The position numbers were made by a program, and so were the translations under genes. Below are positions 1 to 7,907 of a DNA stretch of 64,000 nucleotides, in pieces (positions within the stretch are counted from its first letter, which is position 1; each line of letters begins with the position of its first letter). Under the pieces are notes generated by a model. It did no database searches. It saw only the letters and a list, made by a program, of their open reading frames with translations, and was not told where the DNA came from. The DNA is from an uncultured Shewanella sp. (lineage in GTDB: Bacteria > Pseudomonadota > Gammaproteobacteria > Enterobacterales > Shewanellaceae): contig NZ_CANMUW010000008.1 of assembly GCF_947501225.1 (NCBI RefSeq), forward strand, positions 140,500 to 204,499. Reading direction: 5' to 3'.

Positions 1-570
1 AAGAGTTCAGTTGCTTTTTGCCAGCAGCATACCAGTGCCCTGATCGATCTCGATATCGATAATACCCTTAGTGTGATTAAGTCTGTGTTGGAGTTTCGAA
101 GCGAGGTGGGCTTCATCGAAGGCCAATGTCTGGATAGCCGCATTAAGGTAGAGCCATGGCATAAAGACAAATTACTGATATTCTGCCACCCGGCACATCC
201 GCTGGCGGGTCAAAGAGTTGCGCCGCCGGCACTGGAAGGTCAGCCTTGGGTGATGAGGGAGGAGGGGTCTGGCACGCGGGATTACTTTATCAGCGCGGCA
301 CATGCTGTAGGCATTCAACCCGTTGAGCGATTTAATTTCTCTACGCCTGATGCGATAAAACAGGCAGTGAAGCAGGGGGCCGGGCTGGCAGTGCTGTCTG
401 AGCTGACATTAGAGAAGGAGATCAGCCGAAAAGAGCTGGCCGTTATCGAAGTCGATGGTCTGGTATTGGAGCGACACTTTTATCGAATCCACCACAAGAG
501 TCGAAAATCCACCCCCTTGTGTGATGCCTTTATCGACTTTTGTAAGAGCTTTATTAATGTCGCGATCTAA
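1..570 (+). CDS. LysR-family transcriptional regulator, C-terminal part (5' end outside window)
   Basis: The reading frame is open from the first base of the window and stops at 568-570, so the N-terminal helix-turn-helix is missing and only the effector-binding domain is visible. The segments LLIFCHPAHPLAG and GSGTRDYF, and the later run GAGLAVLSELTLEKE, fit the periplasmic-binding-like fold of LysR regulators: the first is the usual 'hPLA' strand of subdomain II and the second the ligand-loop region. An internal ATG-like start at 73 is not the true start because similarity to the fold continues upstream of it. The gene converges on rnhA with only three bases between the stop codons. The target genes and effector cannot be told from this fragment. 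The family call is secure; specificity is unknown. Confidence 0.85.
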   Translation, partial: KSSVAFCQQHTSALIDLDIDNTLSVIKSVLEFRSEVGFIEGQCLDSRIKVEPWHKDKLLIFCHPAHPLAGQRVAPPALEGQPWVMREEGSGTRDYFISAAHAVGIQPVERFNFSTPDAIKQAVKQGAGLAVLSELTLEKEISRKELAVIEVDGLVLERHFYRIHHKSRKSTPLCDAFIDFCKSFINVAI

Positions 571-573
571 GAG

Positions 574-1044
574 CTAAGCCTGATAGCCGACATCTTCCTG
601 AACAGGAGAGGCCTCTGCCGCCTCTCTTGCTAAGGTATCACAACGTTCGTTTTCGATATGGCCCGCGTGCCCCTTGACCCAGCGCCAATCGATCTGATGG
701 CCTTGTGTTGCCGAGTCAAGCCGTTTCCAGAGGTCGACATTTTTGACAGGTTGTTTATTGGAGGTGACCCAACCTCTTTTTTTCCAGCCATGTATCCACT
801 GCGTTATCCCCTGCCGCATATATTGACTGTCACTGGTCAGTACGATTTTACAGGGAACCTTGAGTGCTTCCAGTGCAATAATCGGGGCCAACAACTCCAT
901 GCGATTATTGGTGGTCAACAGAAAACCATCAGAGATCTCTTTGGTGTGTTGTTTGTATTTCATGACTACGCCATAGCCACCGGGACCGGGATTACCTAAG
1001 CAAGATCCATCAGTAAATATAGAGAGCGGTTTCAGTACAGTCAT
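574..1044 (-). CDS. rnhA: Ribonuclease HI
   Basis: This enzyme cuts the RNA strand of RNA-DNA hybrids, removing R-loops and primers in the cytoplasm. With the start at 1044 the protein is 156 residues, almost exactly the usual length for the enterobacterial enzyme. The first motif [18 protein letters not shown] carries the first catalytic Asp, NNRMEL the catalytic Glu, TDSQY-like [22 protein letters not shown] the next Asp and the basic handle region, and [14 protein letters not shown] the histidine loop and final Asp. A longer frame begins at 1107, but its first 21 residues are not family-like and run into the divergent promoter space, so I chose the internal ATG. It is divergent from dnaQ, the classic rnhA/dnaQ arrangement, with 67 bp between starts. 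Confidence 0.96.
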   Translation of the reverse strand: MTVLKPLSIFTDGSCLGNPGPGGYGVVMKYKQHTKEISDGFLLTTNNRMELLAPIIALEALKVPCKIVLTSDSQYMRQGITQWIHGWKKRGWVTSNKQPVKNVDLWKRLDSATQGHQIDWRWVKGHAGHIENERCDTLAREAAEASPVQEDVGYQA

Positions 1045-1111
1045 CAAGTTGCTACCATAGACAAATCGTGGGGGGAGTATACCCAAAAACTTAATAAGTG
1101 CTATCAATCTT

Positions 1112-1840
1112 ATGAATATCGTTTCAAATGCAAAGCGTCAGGTGATTCTGGATACAGAAACCACAGGTATGAACCAGGGAGCGGGTGCGGTCTACCTTGG
1201 ACACCGTATTATCGAAATTGGTTGTGTAGAGGTGATCAACCGTCGTTTAACCGGTCGACATTACCATGAGTATATTAACCCTCAGCAGATTATTGATGAA
1301 GAAGCGATAGAAGTTCACGGCATAACGAATGAATTTGTGGCAAATAGGCCGAAGTTTGCCGAGATTTCACAAAGTTTTATCGATTTTATCGCCGGTGCTG
1401 AAGTGGTGGCGCATAATGCGACCTTCGACGTTAGCTTCATGGACCATGAGTTCTCTCTGCTACAGCCTCAGGGACCCAAGACCGCCGATATCTGTTCGGT
1501 CCTCGACTCCCTCGAGATAGCAAAGTTTCTACATCCGGGACAGAAAAACAATCTGGATGCCCTGTGTAAGCGTTATGGAATAGATAACTCCAGACGTGAA
1601 CTCCACGGCGCACTACTCGATGCGGAGATCTTAGCCGACGTCTACCTTATGATGACTGGTGGGCAGACAAAGTTTAACCTTTCCAGCGAAAAGGCAGGTG
1701 AAGAAGATGGAGGCATCATACGGTTAAGCCCAAACAGAGCAAATCTTAAAGTGATCAGAGCATCGGCCGATGAACTAACTAAGCATGAAGAAAGATTAGA
1801 TTTAGTCGCAAAATCAGGACAATGTATCTGGCGAGGATAA
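1112..1840 (+). CDS. dnaQ: DNA polymerase III epsilon subunit (3'-5' proofreading exonuclease)
   Basis: This is the proofreading subunit of the replicative polymerase core, 242 residues, the normal length for gammaproteobacteria. The three exonuclease motifs of the DEDDh family are visible: Exo [11 protein letters not shown] near residues 11-20, Exo [15 protein letters not shown] near residues 100-112, and Exo [17 protein letters not shown] near residues 165-178 with the catalytic histidine. The C-terminal tail after about residue 185 is the linker and polymerase-binding segment. It is divergent from rnhA, so the two probably share an intergenic control region of 67 bp. The following gene begins 10 bp after the stop and is likely co-transcribed. 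Confidence 0.96.
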   Translation: MNIVSNAKRQVILDTETTGMNQGAGAVYLGHRIIEIGCVEVINRRLTGRHYHEYINPQQIIDEEAIEVHGITNEFVANRPKFAEISQSFIDFIAGAEVVAHNATFDVSFMDHEFSLLQPQGPKTADICSVLDSLEIAKFLHPGQKNNLDALCKRYGIDNSRRELHGALLDAEILADVYLMMTGGQTKFNLSSEKAGEEDGGIIRLSPNRANLKVIRASADELTKHEERLDLVAKSGQCIWRG

Positions 1841-1850
1841 ACGTCACCCT

Positions 1851-3167
1851 ATGACTGTTATGAAGATTAAAACTGGACTTATTGGTTTTATCGCGCTGCT
1901 GTGCGTCGTTATCACTTCGGTGGTGCACGGTGCCGTCGTGCCTTCCGAGCGTGCGAGCGAGCTAAAAAACCGTTTCCGAATCGATCATATGGTCGACAGT
2001 CTTACACTTGTTATCCAGCGTAAATATGGCAGCGGACCGGTAGTTATCGTACTGCCTGACGGCAGTAAGTGGTATGCCAGTCGCCATCCTGAGAATGTTA
2101 AATGGGTAGATGGGCTCAGCGGGGATATTGTAACTATTGAGAAGCCGATGCCGGGTCCCTGGCAGTTACTCGGACGTGTAGTTGAGGGCTCGACCATAAA
2201 AAAAGTGTCCAAACTGGATATCTTTGTCGAGCCGTTTCCTCAGCCACTGTTTCAAGGGGAACGTCTTAAGGTTACGGCTGAACTCCTTGGGGATGAACAA
2301 CGTGTCAGAATGCCCGGCTTAGATTACTTGGTTGAATGGACCGCAAAATTTATCAGCGATCACCAGGTTGGAGAGGAAAACTTTGCTACGGGTAATATCG
2401 TTGTAGGCTCCTATAAGGATAATGGCGAAGGATTAGATGAACGGCCCGATGATGGGGTTTTCACCGGTAAGATCAACTTAACCCAAGCGTGGGGCACCTA
2501 TGAGCTGCACGTCAATGCGCGAAACAACATCTTTACGCGGGATTTCCGTCATAAGTTTGTATTATCGCCTATCCCGGTTCATGTGGATGTTATTGAGCCT
2601 GAAGATCCCCTCAAAGACAGATGGAAGTTGTTTGTAAAAGTCGATGATACAGCCGTCAAACTTGACCAGACACATCTGGACTTCGAGTTAGTGGGCCCCG
2701 CCGGACTCCAGCTTCCCATTACAGTCAACGGCATGGAAGATAATCAGAGCGAACTCCTGCTACCCGAGGTCGCAGAGTTCGGTAGTTATCGGATTAAAGG
2801 CGTTGCAGCAACCACGACCATTAACGGCAGGGAGATTGTACTCACCCTGCCTGAACGTTTCTTCAACTTGATTGAGCCGCCGGAACCTCCGCCAACGGCA
2901 GAGGAGTTGGCAGCCATTGCTGCTAAGAAGGCGGCGATTGCTGAAAAGAAAGCTAAAGAGGATGCAATCTTTTGGATTATCGTGATCAATAGTTGTATGT
3001 TGATATTCGGCATCCTTGGATTACTGTTTTGGCGTAAGCGTCGTAATCTGAAAGAGGCGTTGGCTGCAACTCAACAAAGATTAGATGAGGAGAAGGCGAA
3101 AAAAGAGGGGATTGGCCCTGCTTTGGATGAGATCGATCTGACGATGCCGGAAGAACCGCCGTCATAG
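1851..3167 (+). CDS. TIGR03503-like exported membrane-anchored protein
   Basis: The 438-residue product has an N-terminal signal peptide (hydrophobic segment around residues 8-27 ending before AVVPSE) and one transmembrane helix near residues 374-395 (FWIIVINSCMLIFGILGLLFW), followed by a basic and then acidic cytoplasmic tail. The bulk lies in the periplasm and reads like stacked beta domains (for example DERPDDGVFTGKINL). I recognise it as resembling the conserved gammaproteobacterial family TIGR03503, whose function is not established. A second in-frame ATG at 1860 gives a cleaner signal peptide and may be the real start. A short Ala/Lys/Glu coiled segment precedes the membrane helix. It probably forms an operon with dnaQ, but I see nothing that ties its role to replication. 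Confidence 0.7.
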   Translation: MTVMKIKTGLIGFIALLCVVITSVVHGAVVPSERASELKNRFRIDHMVDSLTLVIQRKYGSGPVVIVLPDGSKWYASRHPENVKWVDGLSGDIVTIEKPMPGPWQLLGRVVEGSTIKKVSKLDIFVEPFPQPLFQGERLKVTAELLGDEQRVRMPGLDYLVEWTAKFISDHQVGEENFATGNIVVGSYKDNGEGLDERPDDGVFTGKINLTQAWGTYELHVNARNNIFTRDFRHKFVLSPIPVHVDVIEPEDPLKDRWKLFVKVDDTAVKLDQTHLDFELVGPAGLQLPITVNGMEDNQSELLLPEVAEFGSYRIKGVAATTTINGREIVLTLPERFFNLIEPPEPPPTAEELAAIAAKKAAIAEKKAKEDAIFWIIVINSCMLIFGILGLLFWRKRRNLKEALAATQQRLDEEKAKKEGIGPALDEIDLTMPEEPPS

Positions 3168-3251
3168 CGCCTCTGTATGGTTAGAAAATGCAGCTAAAAT
3201 ATGCAATTTGCTGCTTTTTTAACTGATCGGATAAACTCTTAAAAAAAGTGA

Positions 3252-3280
3252 TTGACGAGACCATCCGACCTACGTATTAT
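3252..3280 (+). promoter_or_regulatory. Sigma-70 promoter of the tRNA-Asp cluster
   Basis: A TTGACG -35 hexamer (3252-3257) and a TATTAT -10 hexamer (3275-3280) are separated by exactly 17 bp. The first tRNA-Asp begins 17 bp after the -10 element, leaving room for a start point a few bases upstream of the mature tRNA. No other strong promoter is visible in this gap. Confidence 0.75.
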
Positions 3281-3297
3281 TCACCGCAACTTGATGT

Positions 3298-3374
3298 GGA
3301 GCGGTAGTTCAGTTGGTTAGAATACCGGCCTGTCACGCCGGGGGTCGCGGGTTCGAGTCCCGTCCGCTCCGCCA
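3298..3374 (+). tRNA. tRNA-Asp (GTC), copy 1
   Basis: A full cloverleaf of 77 nt with encoded CCA. The acceptor stem GGAGCGG pairs with CCGCTCC, the anticodon loop is CTGTCAC with anticodon GTC, and the T arm contains GGTTCGAGTCC. It is identical to the copy at 3444-3520. The two are about 70 bp apart and are probably transcribed together from the promoter at 3252-3280. Confidence 0.98.
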
Positions 3375-3443
3375 ATCAAGTTACTAAATTTAGTTTTATT
3401 GTTAGTGACATAACGATGAAACAGCTGAAAAGCGATAAGTTTA

Positions 3444-3520
3444 GGAGCGGTAGTTCAGTTGGTTAGAATACCGGCCTGTCACGCCGGGGGTCGCGGGTTC
3501 GAGTCCCGTCCGCTCCGCCA
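3444..3520 (+). tRNA. tRNA-Asp (GTC), copy 2
   Basis: Identical over all 77 nt to the first copy, with intact acceptor, D, anticodon (GTC) and T arms and encoded CCA. It is followed seven bases later by a strong intrinsic terminator, so the functional part of the cluster seems to end here. Two decayed copies lie further downstream. Confidence 0.98.
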
Positions 3521-3527
3521 AACAACG

Positions 3528-3557
3528 AAGCCCTTGTCGAAAGACAAGGGCTTTTTT
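3528..3557 (+). terminator. Intrinsic terminator of the two intact tRNA-Asp genes
   Basis: An 11-bp perfect stem (AAGCCCTTGTC / GACAAGGGCTT) with a GAAA tetraloop runs straight into a T tract. Part of the left arm (AAGCCCTTGTCGA) reappears at about 3993-4005 after the last decayed tRNA copy, which suggests that the tRNA-terminator unit was duplicated as a whole. Confidence 0.93.
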
Positions 3558-3594
3558 GTATCTGAAAAATACAGAATATATTCATTCAACTTAA

Positions 3595-3692
3595 GAGAGC
3601 TAGTTCAGTCGGTTTGCAACATATAGAGAATACCGGCCTGTCACGTCGGGGGCGCGGGTTCGTCTTTTGATAAGAGCAAGTCCGCTCCGCCA
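3595..3692 (+). pseudogene. Degenerate tRNA-Asp copy 3 with insertions in the D and T loops
   Basis: The segment follows the tRNA-Asp sequence almost base for base but is broken by added bases. The D arm TAGTTCAGT is kept, about a dozen bases (TGCAACATATAGA) sit in the D loop, the anticodon arm ACCGGCCTGTCACG is kept with GTC, and about 16 bases (TCTTTTGATAAGAGCA) interrupt the T loop between TTCG and AGTCC. The 3' end GCTCCGCCA is intact, but the 5' acceptor strand has decayed to GAGAGC, so the acceptor stem cannot form properly. It is very unlikely to give a working tRNA unless the extra bases are removed. It has its own downstream hairpin. Confidence 0.85.
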
Positions 3693-3703
3693 ACAAAAAG
3701 ATG

Positions 3704-3747
3704 AAAGCCTCTATACTTCTTATTGCAAAGAGTGTGGAGGCTTTTTT
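3704..3747 (+). terminator. Hairpin terminator after decayed tRNA-Asp copy 3
   Basis: GCCTCTATACTT pairs with AGAGTGTGGAGGC allowing G-U pairs, giving a stem of about 12 bp, and it is followed by six T residues. Its loop and stem sequence differ from the terminator at 3528-3557. Confidence 0.75.
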
Positions 3748-3824
3748 CGTTGTGGCGGATAAGCGAGGGGCGGTCACTCTCGACCATCTATGGTCTGCAT
3801 GACATTTGTGCTTCCATGCACTTC

Positions 3825-3970
3825 CTAGTTCAGTTGTACTCACATTGTTCCTGACAATGTTGAGCATACACTCCGTCCATGGAGATATTCGCTTCTTTTG
3901 AATAGAAAGCGGCCTGTCTCGCGTGCCGAAGGCACATTCCTGTGTTTCGATAAGAGCGAGTCCGCTCCGC
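3825..3970 (+). pseudogene. Heavily degenerate tRNA-Asp copy 4
   Basis: Three blocks of tRNA-Asp survive in order: the D arm CTAGTTCAGTTG at 3825, the anticodon-arm block GCGGCCTGTCTCG near 3909, and the T-arm/acceptor block GAGTCCGCTCCGC ending at 3970. About 70 extra bases separate the first two blocks, and the T loop carries an insertion ending in GATAAGAGCG that matches the one in copy 3. This implies copies 3 and 4 descend from a copy that already held the T-loop insertion. The CCA is missing and the 5' acceptor strand is not recognisable. Confidence 0.7.
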
Positions 3971-4008
3971 ACACTTTGTTATGAAAAATTCAAAGCCCTT
4001 GTCGAAAA

Positions 4009-4037
4009 AAGCCCCTGTTTGAAGACAGGGGCTTGTT
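4009..4037 (+). terminator. Hairpin terminator after decayed tRNA-Asp copy 4
   Basis: A perfect 10-bp stem, AAGCCCCTGT / ACAGGGGCTT, with a six-base loop is followed by TGTT. It lies between the tRNA region and the convergent M28 peptidase gene. The U tract is weak. Confidence 0.65.
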
Positions 4038-4103
4038 GCTACCTAATATCGTCCCGGCATTATAGAGAGTAAGTGGCGGGTCTATGTGCTATCTATGATG
4101 ATA

Positions 4104-5711
4104 TTAACGCTTATCCTGTTCTCTACGTTTCTTAAAGTCAGAGTCGGCTTTCCACCTGGGCCAGTCATCGCCGCTTGCCAGTTCACTGGCGATATCGACA
4201 ATCAGGGAGATCTCCTGTTCCATCCCTCCCAGAGACCAGCTTGGCGAATAGTCGTCCGCCTCTTTATGATACTTGTGGCTGATATAGTCAGGATCGGTAT
4301 CGCCTAGGCTCATGAACAGCAACCCCGGCACTCCCTGTTTGGCTAATGAGAAGTGGTCTGAGCGGAAGAAGAGTCCGTTTTGCGGTCTGGGATCGGGTTT
4401 GACATGACGCTGCTGCTTACTCGCGGCCCTTGCCAGATAGTCCTCGAGTTCTGACATCCCCTGACCATATTGCAACACATAGTCGACGCCATCCAGGGCG
4501 TTCATGCCATCGATATTCAATAGTCCGACTATGTTTTCAGTGGGGACCAGATCGCCATTGCCAAAGAGCTCAGATCCAATCATACCTGTCTCCTCTGCGG
4601 TAAAATTAGCAAACAGAATGGAGCGCTCGAAGGGTTTTACTTTATGGCGTTTCATCAGTATCCGGGCAATTTCCAATGTACCGGCCACGCCTGTGGCATT
4701 ATCTATGGCTCCGTTAAAGATCTTAGGCCCCTGGGCAGTCTGTCGGGTGCCAAAGTGATCCCAGTGGGCGCTGACGATAACCGTCTCATCTGGTCTGGTA
4801 CTGCCCTTGATTAATGCCAGTACGTTGTTAGATTCGGCGTGTTCTATCTCTGTTCTCAGCTCCAGGTTGGCTGCTAATTTCAGTGATCTCGCTTCAAAGC
4901 TTCGCTGAACAGCGGCCTGCTTTAACTGCTCGAAATCGAGCCCCGCCTCGGCAAATACACGCTGCGTAGCTTCATGTTGTAACCAACCCATGATAGGCAG
5001 TTTACTTAGGTTTTCATTGTCATCGACTAAGCTGTACTTGCTGCCTGTATTGGAACTTTCCACCACACTCCAGGGATAGGCGGCTGGTGCAGTTTCATGG
5101 ACAATCAGTACGGCTTTCGCGCCTTGTCTGGCCGCCTCTTCATACTTGTATGTCCAGCGACCGTAATAGGTCATTGCGTTACCGGTGAACAGCTTTTCAT
5201 CCTGTGTAGCGAAGCCCGGATCGTTCACCAATACGATCACCGTTTTGCCTTTAACATCGATATCACGATAGTCATTCCAATGATATTCAGGCGCATTAAT
5301 ACCATAACCTACAAACACCACCTCAGAATCTTTGAGTCTGATATTACTGTTCATCTGTTGAGTGCGGGCGGTAAAATCTGTTCCCGCCTGGAACTCAAGA
5401 TCACCTATGGTCAGGAGCATAGATTGGTCCGAAGTCAGCTTTGCCATTGGGACACCCTGAAAAAAACTTCCTTTGTTTGCTCCGGTTAACCCCATGGCGC
5501 GGTACTGCTTGGCTAAATAATCTATTGTGAGGGTTTCCCCTTCGGTGAGGGGCCCCCGGCCGCCGAATTCATCTGAGGCTAATATTTTAAGGTGGCGGTG
5601 TGTACTATCCAGGTTTACCTCTGAAGCCGGCGCATCTGGAAGCTGTTGACTGCATGCTGATAAAAATAATGTCGATATGAACGTCATTAACAGAGAGTTT
5701 CTACTATTCAT
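4104..5711 (-). CDS. M28-family zinc metallopeptidase, lipoprotein
   Basis: The 535-residue product starts with a lipoprotein signal (hydrophobic stretch then LSAC, lipidated Cys near residue 20), so it is probably anchored in the envelope. A PA-like insert domain occupies roughly residues 100-260 (VFVGYGINAPEYHWNDY, KGTVIVLVNDPG-like), and the M28 aminopeptidase core follows. Zinc ligands of the family are visible: SAHWDHFG (His, near residue 314), GAIDNATG (bridging Asp), NFTAEETGMIGS (catalytic and ligand Glu), NIDGMNALDG (Asp) and RSDHFSLAKQGVPG (His). Family members release N-terminal amino acids from peptides, and a role in scavenging dipeptides is likely. It is convergent with the tRNA-Asp cluster and has no operon partner. 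Confidence 0.9.
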   Translation of the reverse strand: MNSRNSLLMTFISTLFLSACSQQLPDAPASEVNLDSTHRHLKILASDEFGGRGPLTEGETLTIDYLAKQYRAMGLTGANKGSFFQGVPMAKLTSDQSMLLTIGDLEFQAGTDFTARTQQMNSNIRLKDSEVVFVGYGINAPEYHWNDYRDIDVKGKTVIVLVNDPGFATQDEKLFTGNAMTYYGRWTYKYEEAARQGAKAVLIVHETAPAAYPWSVVESSNTGSKYSLVDDNENLSKLPIMGWLQHEATQRVFAEAGLDFEQLKQAAVQRSFEARSLKLAANLELRTEIEHAESNNVLALIKGSTRPDETVIVSAHWDHFGTRQTAQGPKIFNGAIDNATGVAGTLEIARILMKRHKVKPFERSILFANFTAEETGMIGSELFGNGDLVPTENIVGLLNIDGMNALDGVDYVLQYGQGMSELEDYLARAASKQQRHVKPDPRPQNGLFFRSDHFSLAKQGVPGLLFMSLGDTDPDYISHKYHKEADDYSPSWSLGGMEQEISLIVDIASELASGDDWPRWKADSDFKKRREQDKR

Positions 5712-5972
5712 ATTATTGTTCGTATAGTGAATAAGGATTAAACACTATAAATCATTTTAATATCACTCGCATAGGCCGTTTCAGCTTTCTATAGCTCAAA
5801 TTTGAGCCATACTCAGTTCAAAAGCCGAATCGAACCTGACGATATCAGTTTTCTGTATCTGCAGGTTCAGTGAACTCAATCTTGCCTTTCTGGTGCTTAC
5901 TGTGTCTGTCATATGATTGAGTTGGGGCATTCATACCAGTGTTGGCGATATTCGTTTGTGAGGGCAGGGGTT

Positions 5973-7814
5973 ATGGTTGAGCAGATCACCGCCATGTTGG
6001 GGCTGGTGGGGGTGTTATCTCTTATTTGTCAGTGGATAGGCTGGAAGTTAAGGCTACCTGCAATATTACCACTCTTGCTCTGCGGGTTAATCATGGGGCC
6101 GGTATTGGGACTATTGAAGCCGGATGCAATCTTCGGAGATCTGCTTTTCCCGATTATCTCTTTAGGTGTCGCAGTCATTCTGTTTGAAGGCGCGTTAACA
6201 CTGAATTTTAAAGAGATAAAAGATCATGGACGTATGGTGACACACCTGGTGTCGATAGGGACTGTGATCACCTGGCTCTGTATCGGGATAACAACTCACC
6301 TGCTGCTGGACTTTAACTGGAATATGGCCATGTTGTTCGGGGCTTTAGTCGTTGTTACCGGTCCGACAGTAATCGTTCCTATGCTACGCAGTGTTAAGCC
6401 AAAGTCTCAATTGGCCAACATATTACGATGGGAGGGGATCATTATTGATCCCATAGGTGCACTGCTTGCCGTGTTGGTTTTCGAATATATCGCAGTAGCC
6501 GCCGATCCGACGACTCATATGATCTATGCGCTTACCTATACGTTATGTATCGGTTTAGGTTCCGGTTCCCTGGCCGGTTACTTCGTCGGTCAGATTTTAA
6601 GGCAGAATTTACTCCCCCATTACCTGAGGAATACCGCCGTTTTAACGATTATGTTGGGAGTGTTTGTCGGCTCTAACTTGCTACAGGAGGAGTCTGGGCT
6701 ACTGAGCGTTACCGTTATGGGGATCTTCCTTGCCAACATGCGAGGGGTGGATATCGGGGATATCATAGAATTCAAAGAGACGCTGACTGTGCTGCTCATC
6801 TCTGCGCTGTTCATACTTCTCGCTGCGCGCCTGGACTCTCATGCCTTGCTGAATCTGGGCTGGGAGGGGATTGGATTATTGTTTGTTGTGATGTTTATTG
6901 CCAGGCCGCTCAGTGTCTGGCTATGTGGTGTTGGTACATCCTTAACGCGCGAAGATAAGTGGTTTCTGAGCTGGGTTGCACCGCGAGGGATCGTTGCTGC
7001 GGCAGTCTCCTCGTTGTTCGCCATCAAGCTGGAGGCGCTGGGTGTTGATGGTGCCGGGCTAATTGTACCTTTGGTCTTTTTAATCATCATAGGTACGGTA
7101 GTGATACAGAGTCTGACAGCCGGTATATGGGCTCGCTACCTTAAGGTGAATGCCGGTTCAAGTGAAGGGTTATTGATTTTCGGAGCCGCCCAATTTTCCC
7201 GGGAGTTGGCAAAGGTATTAAAGTCTAAACATGTGTCGGTAATGCTGGCGGATAATAACTGGAACAATATCAGACTGGCTCGTATGGCTAATCTGCCGGT
7301 TTATTTCGGTAATCCGGCATCGGAACATGCTGCAAATTTTCTCGATATGACGGGAATAGGGCGCTTGTTGGTGATCTCTCCCTATCGGCAGCTCAACCCT
7401 CTGGTCAGTTTTCACTATCAGGATCTATTGGGAACAGAGAAAGTGTATGGATTAAGCAGCAGCGAAGAAGCCAGTGCCAGACATCAGTTTTCAGAAACAT
7501 ATAAGCAACGCCTCTGTCTGTTCGGTGAGTCAGTTTCCTATGCCAAATTAGCGAGTCTGATGTCAAAAGGCGCAGTGGTTAAGAGTACCAATATTACCGA
7601 AAGCTTCAGTTTTGATGATTTTTGCTCACGTTATGGAGACAGTGCTATGCCGCTTATCTATCTTGATGGTGAGCGTGTGCACATTTATACCGGTTCCCCC
7701 CCACCGCAAACCAGTCCCGTCGAGTTGATTAGCCTGTTGCCGATTGAAGCTCAGGAGTCTGCCAGGGAGCAGGATAAGATGAGCGAGAGTATGGATGGCT
7801 CTGAGGTAGAGTGA
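5973..7814 (+). CDS. CPA1/NhaP-type cation:proton antiporter with C-terminal nucleotide-binding-like domain
   Basis: The first 390 residues form about 12 hydrophobic helices typical of sodium/proton antiporters (for example LPAILPLLLCGLIMGPVLG and the conserved IIIDPIGALLAVLVFEY, with the transport-site Asp). From about residue 395 a TrkA-N/RCK-like Rossmann segment begins (GLLIFGAAQFSRELAKVLK, then VMLADNNWNN), which in this family gates transport in response to a nucleotide or pH. I chose the ATG at 5973, preceded by GGCAGGGG, rather than the upstream in-frame start at 5913 that adds 20 polar residues before the first helix. It stands alone and converges on fadE through a hairpin. Ion specificity cannot be read from the sequence. 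Confidence 0.88.
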   Translation: MVEQITAMLGLVGVLSLICQWIGWKLRLPAILPLLLCGLIMGPVLGLLKPDAIFGDLLFPIISLGVAVILFEGALTLNFKEIKDHGRMVTHLVSIGTVITWLCIGITTHLLLDFNWNMAMLFGALVVVTGPTVIVPMLRSVKPKSQLANILRWEGIIIDPIGALLAVLVFEYIAVAADPTTHMIYALTYTLCIGLGSGSLAGYFVGQILRQNLLPHYLRNTAVLTIMLGVFVGSNLLQEESGLLSVTVMGIFLANMRGVDIGDIIEFKETLTVLLISALFILLAARLDSHALLNLGWEGIGLLFVVMFIARPLSVWLCGVGTSLTREDKWFLSWVAPRGIVAAAVSSLFAIKLEALGVDGAGLIVPLVFLIIIGTVVIQSLTAGIWARYLKVNAGSSEGLLIFGAAQFSRELAKVLKSKHVSVMLADNNWNNIRLARMANLPVYFGNPASEHAANFLDMTGIGRLLVISPYRQLNPLVSFHYQDLLGTEKVYGLSSSEEASARHQFSETYKQRLCLFGESVSYAKLASLMSKGAVVKSTNITESFSFDDFCSRYGDSAMPLIYLDGERVHIYTGSPPPQTSPVELISLLPIEAQESAREQDKMSESMDGSEVE

Positions 7815-7841
7815 GCCGGTCTCATTGCTGACGGCATATGA

Positions 7842-7866
7842 AAGGGGAGGCTTTCGCCTCCCCCTT
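7842..7866. terminator. Shared hairpin between convergent antiporter and fadE genes
   Basis: GGGGAGGC and GCCTCCCC form a perfect eight-base stem with a TTTC loop, extendable by A-T pairs after one bulged C. The hairpin sits midway between the two stop codons. U tracts on both sides are short, so strength is uncertain. Confidence 0.6.
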
Positions 7867-7907
7867 AATTGTGATGATTAATTGTTGTCTATTAATAGCC
7901 GAGGCTA

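Noticed and set aside
658-999. Plus-strand frame of 113 codons across rnhA
   Set aside because: It is antisense to the conserved rnhA motifs and has no ribosome-binding site or family features.
3586-3972. Minus-strand frame of 128 codons across the decayed tRNA copies
   Set aside because: It crosses tRNA remnants and a terminator; its translation merely reflects tRNA sequence.
3160-4040. Phage attachment site or genomic island next to the tRNA-Asp genes
   Set aside because: There is no integrase gene or island cargo within the window; the remnants are discussed only as a possibility.
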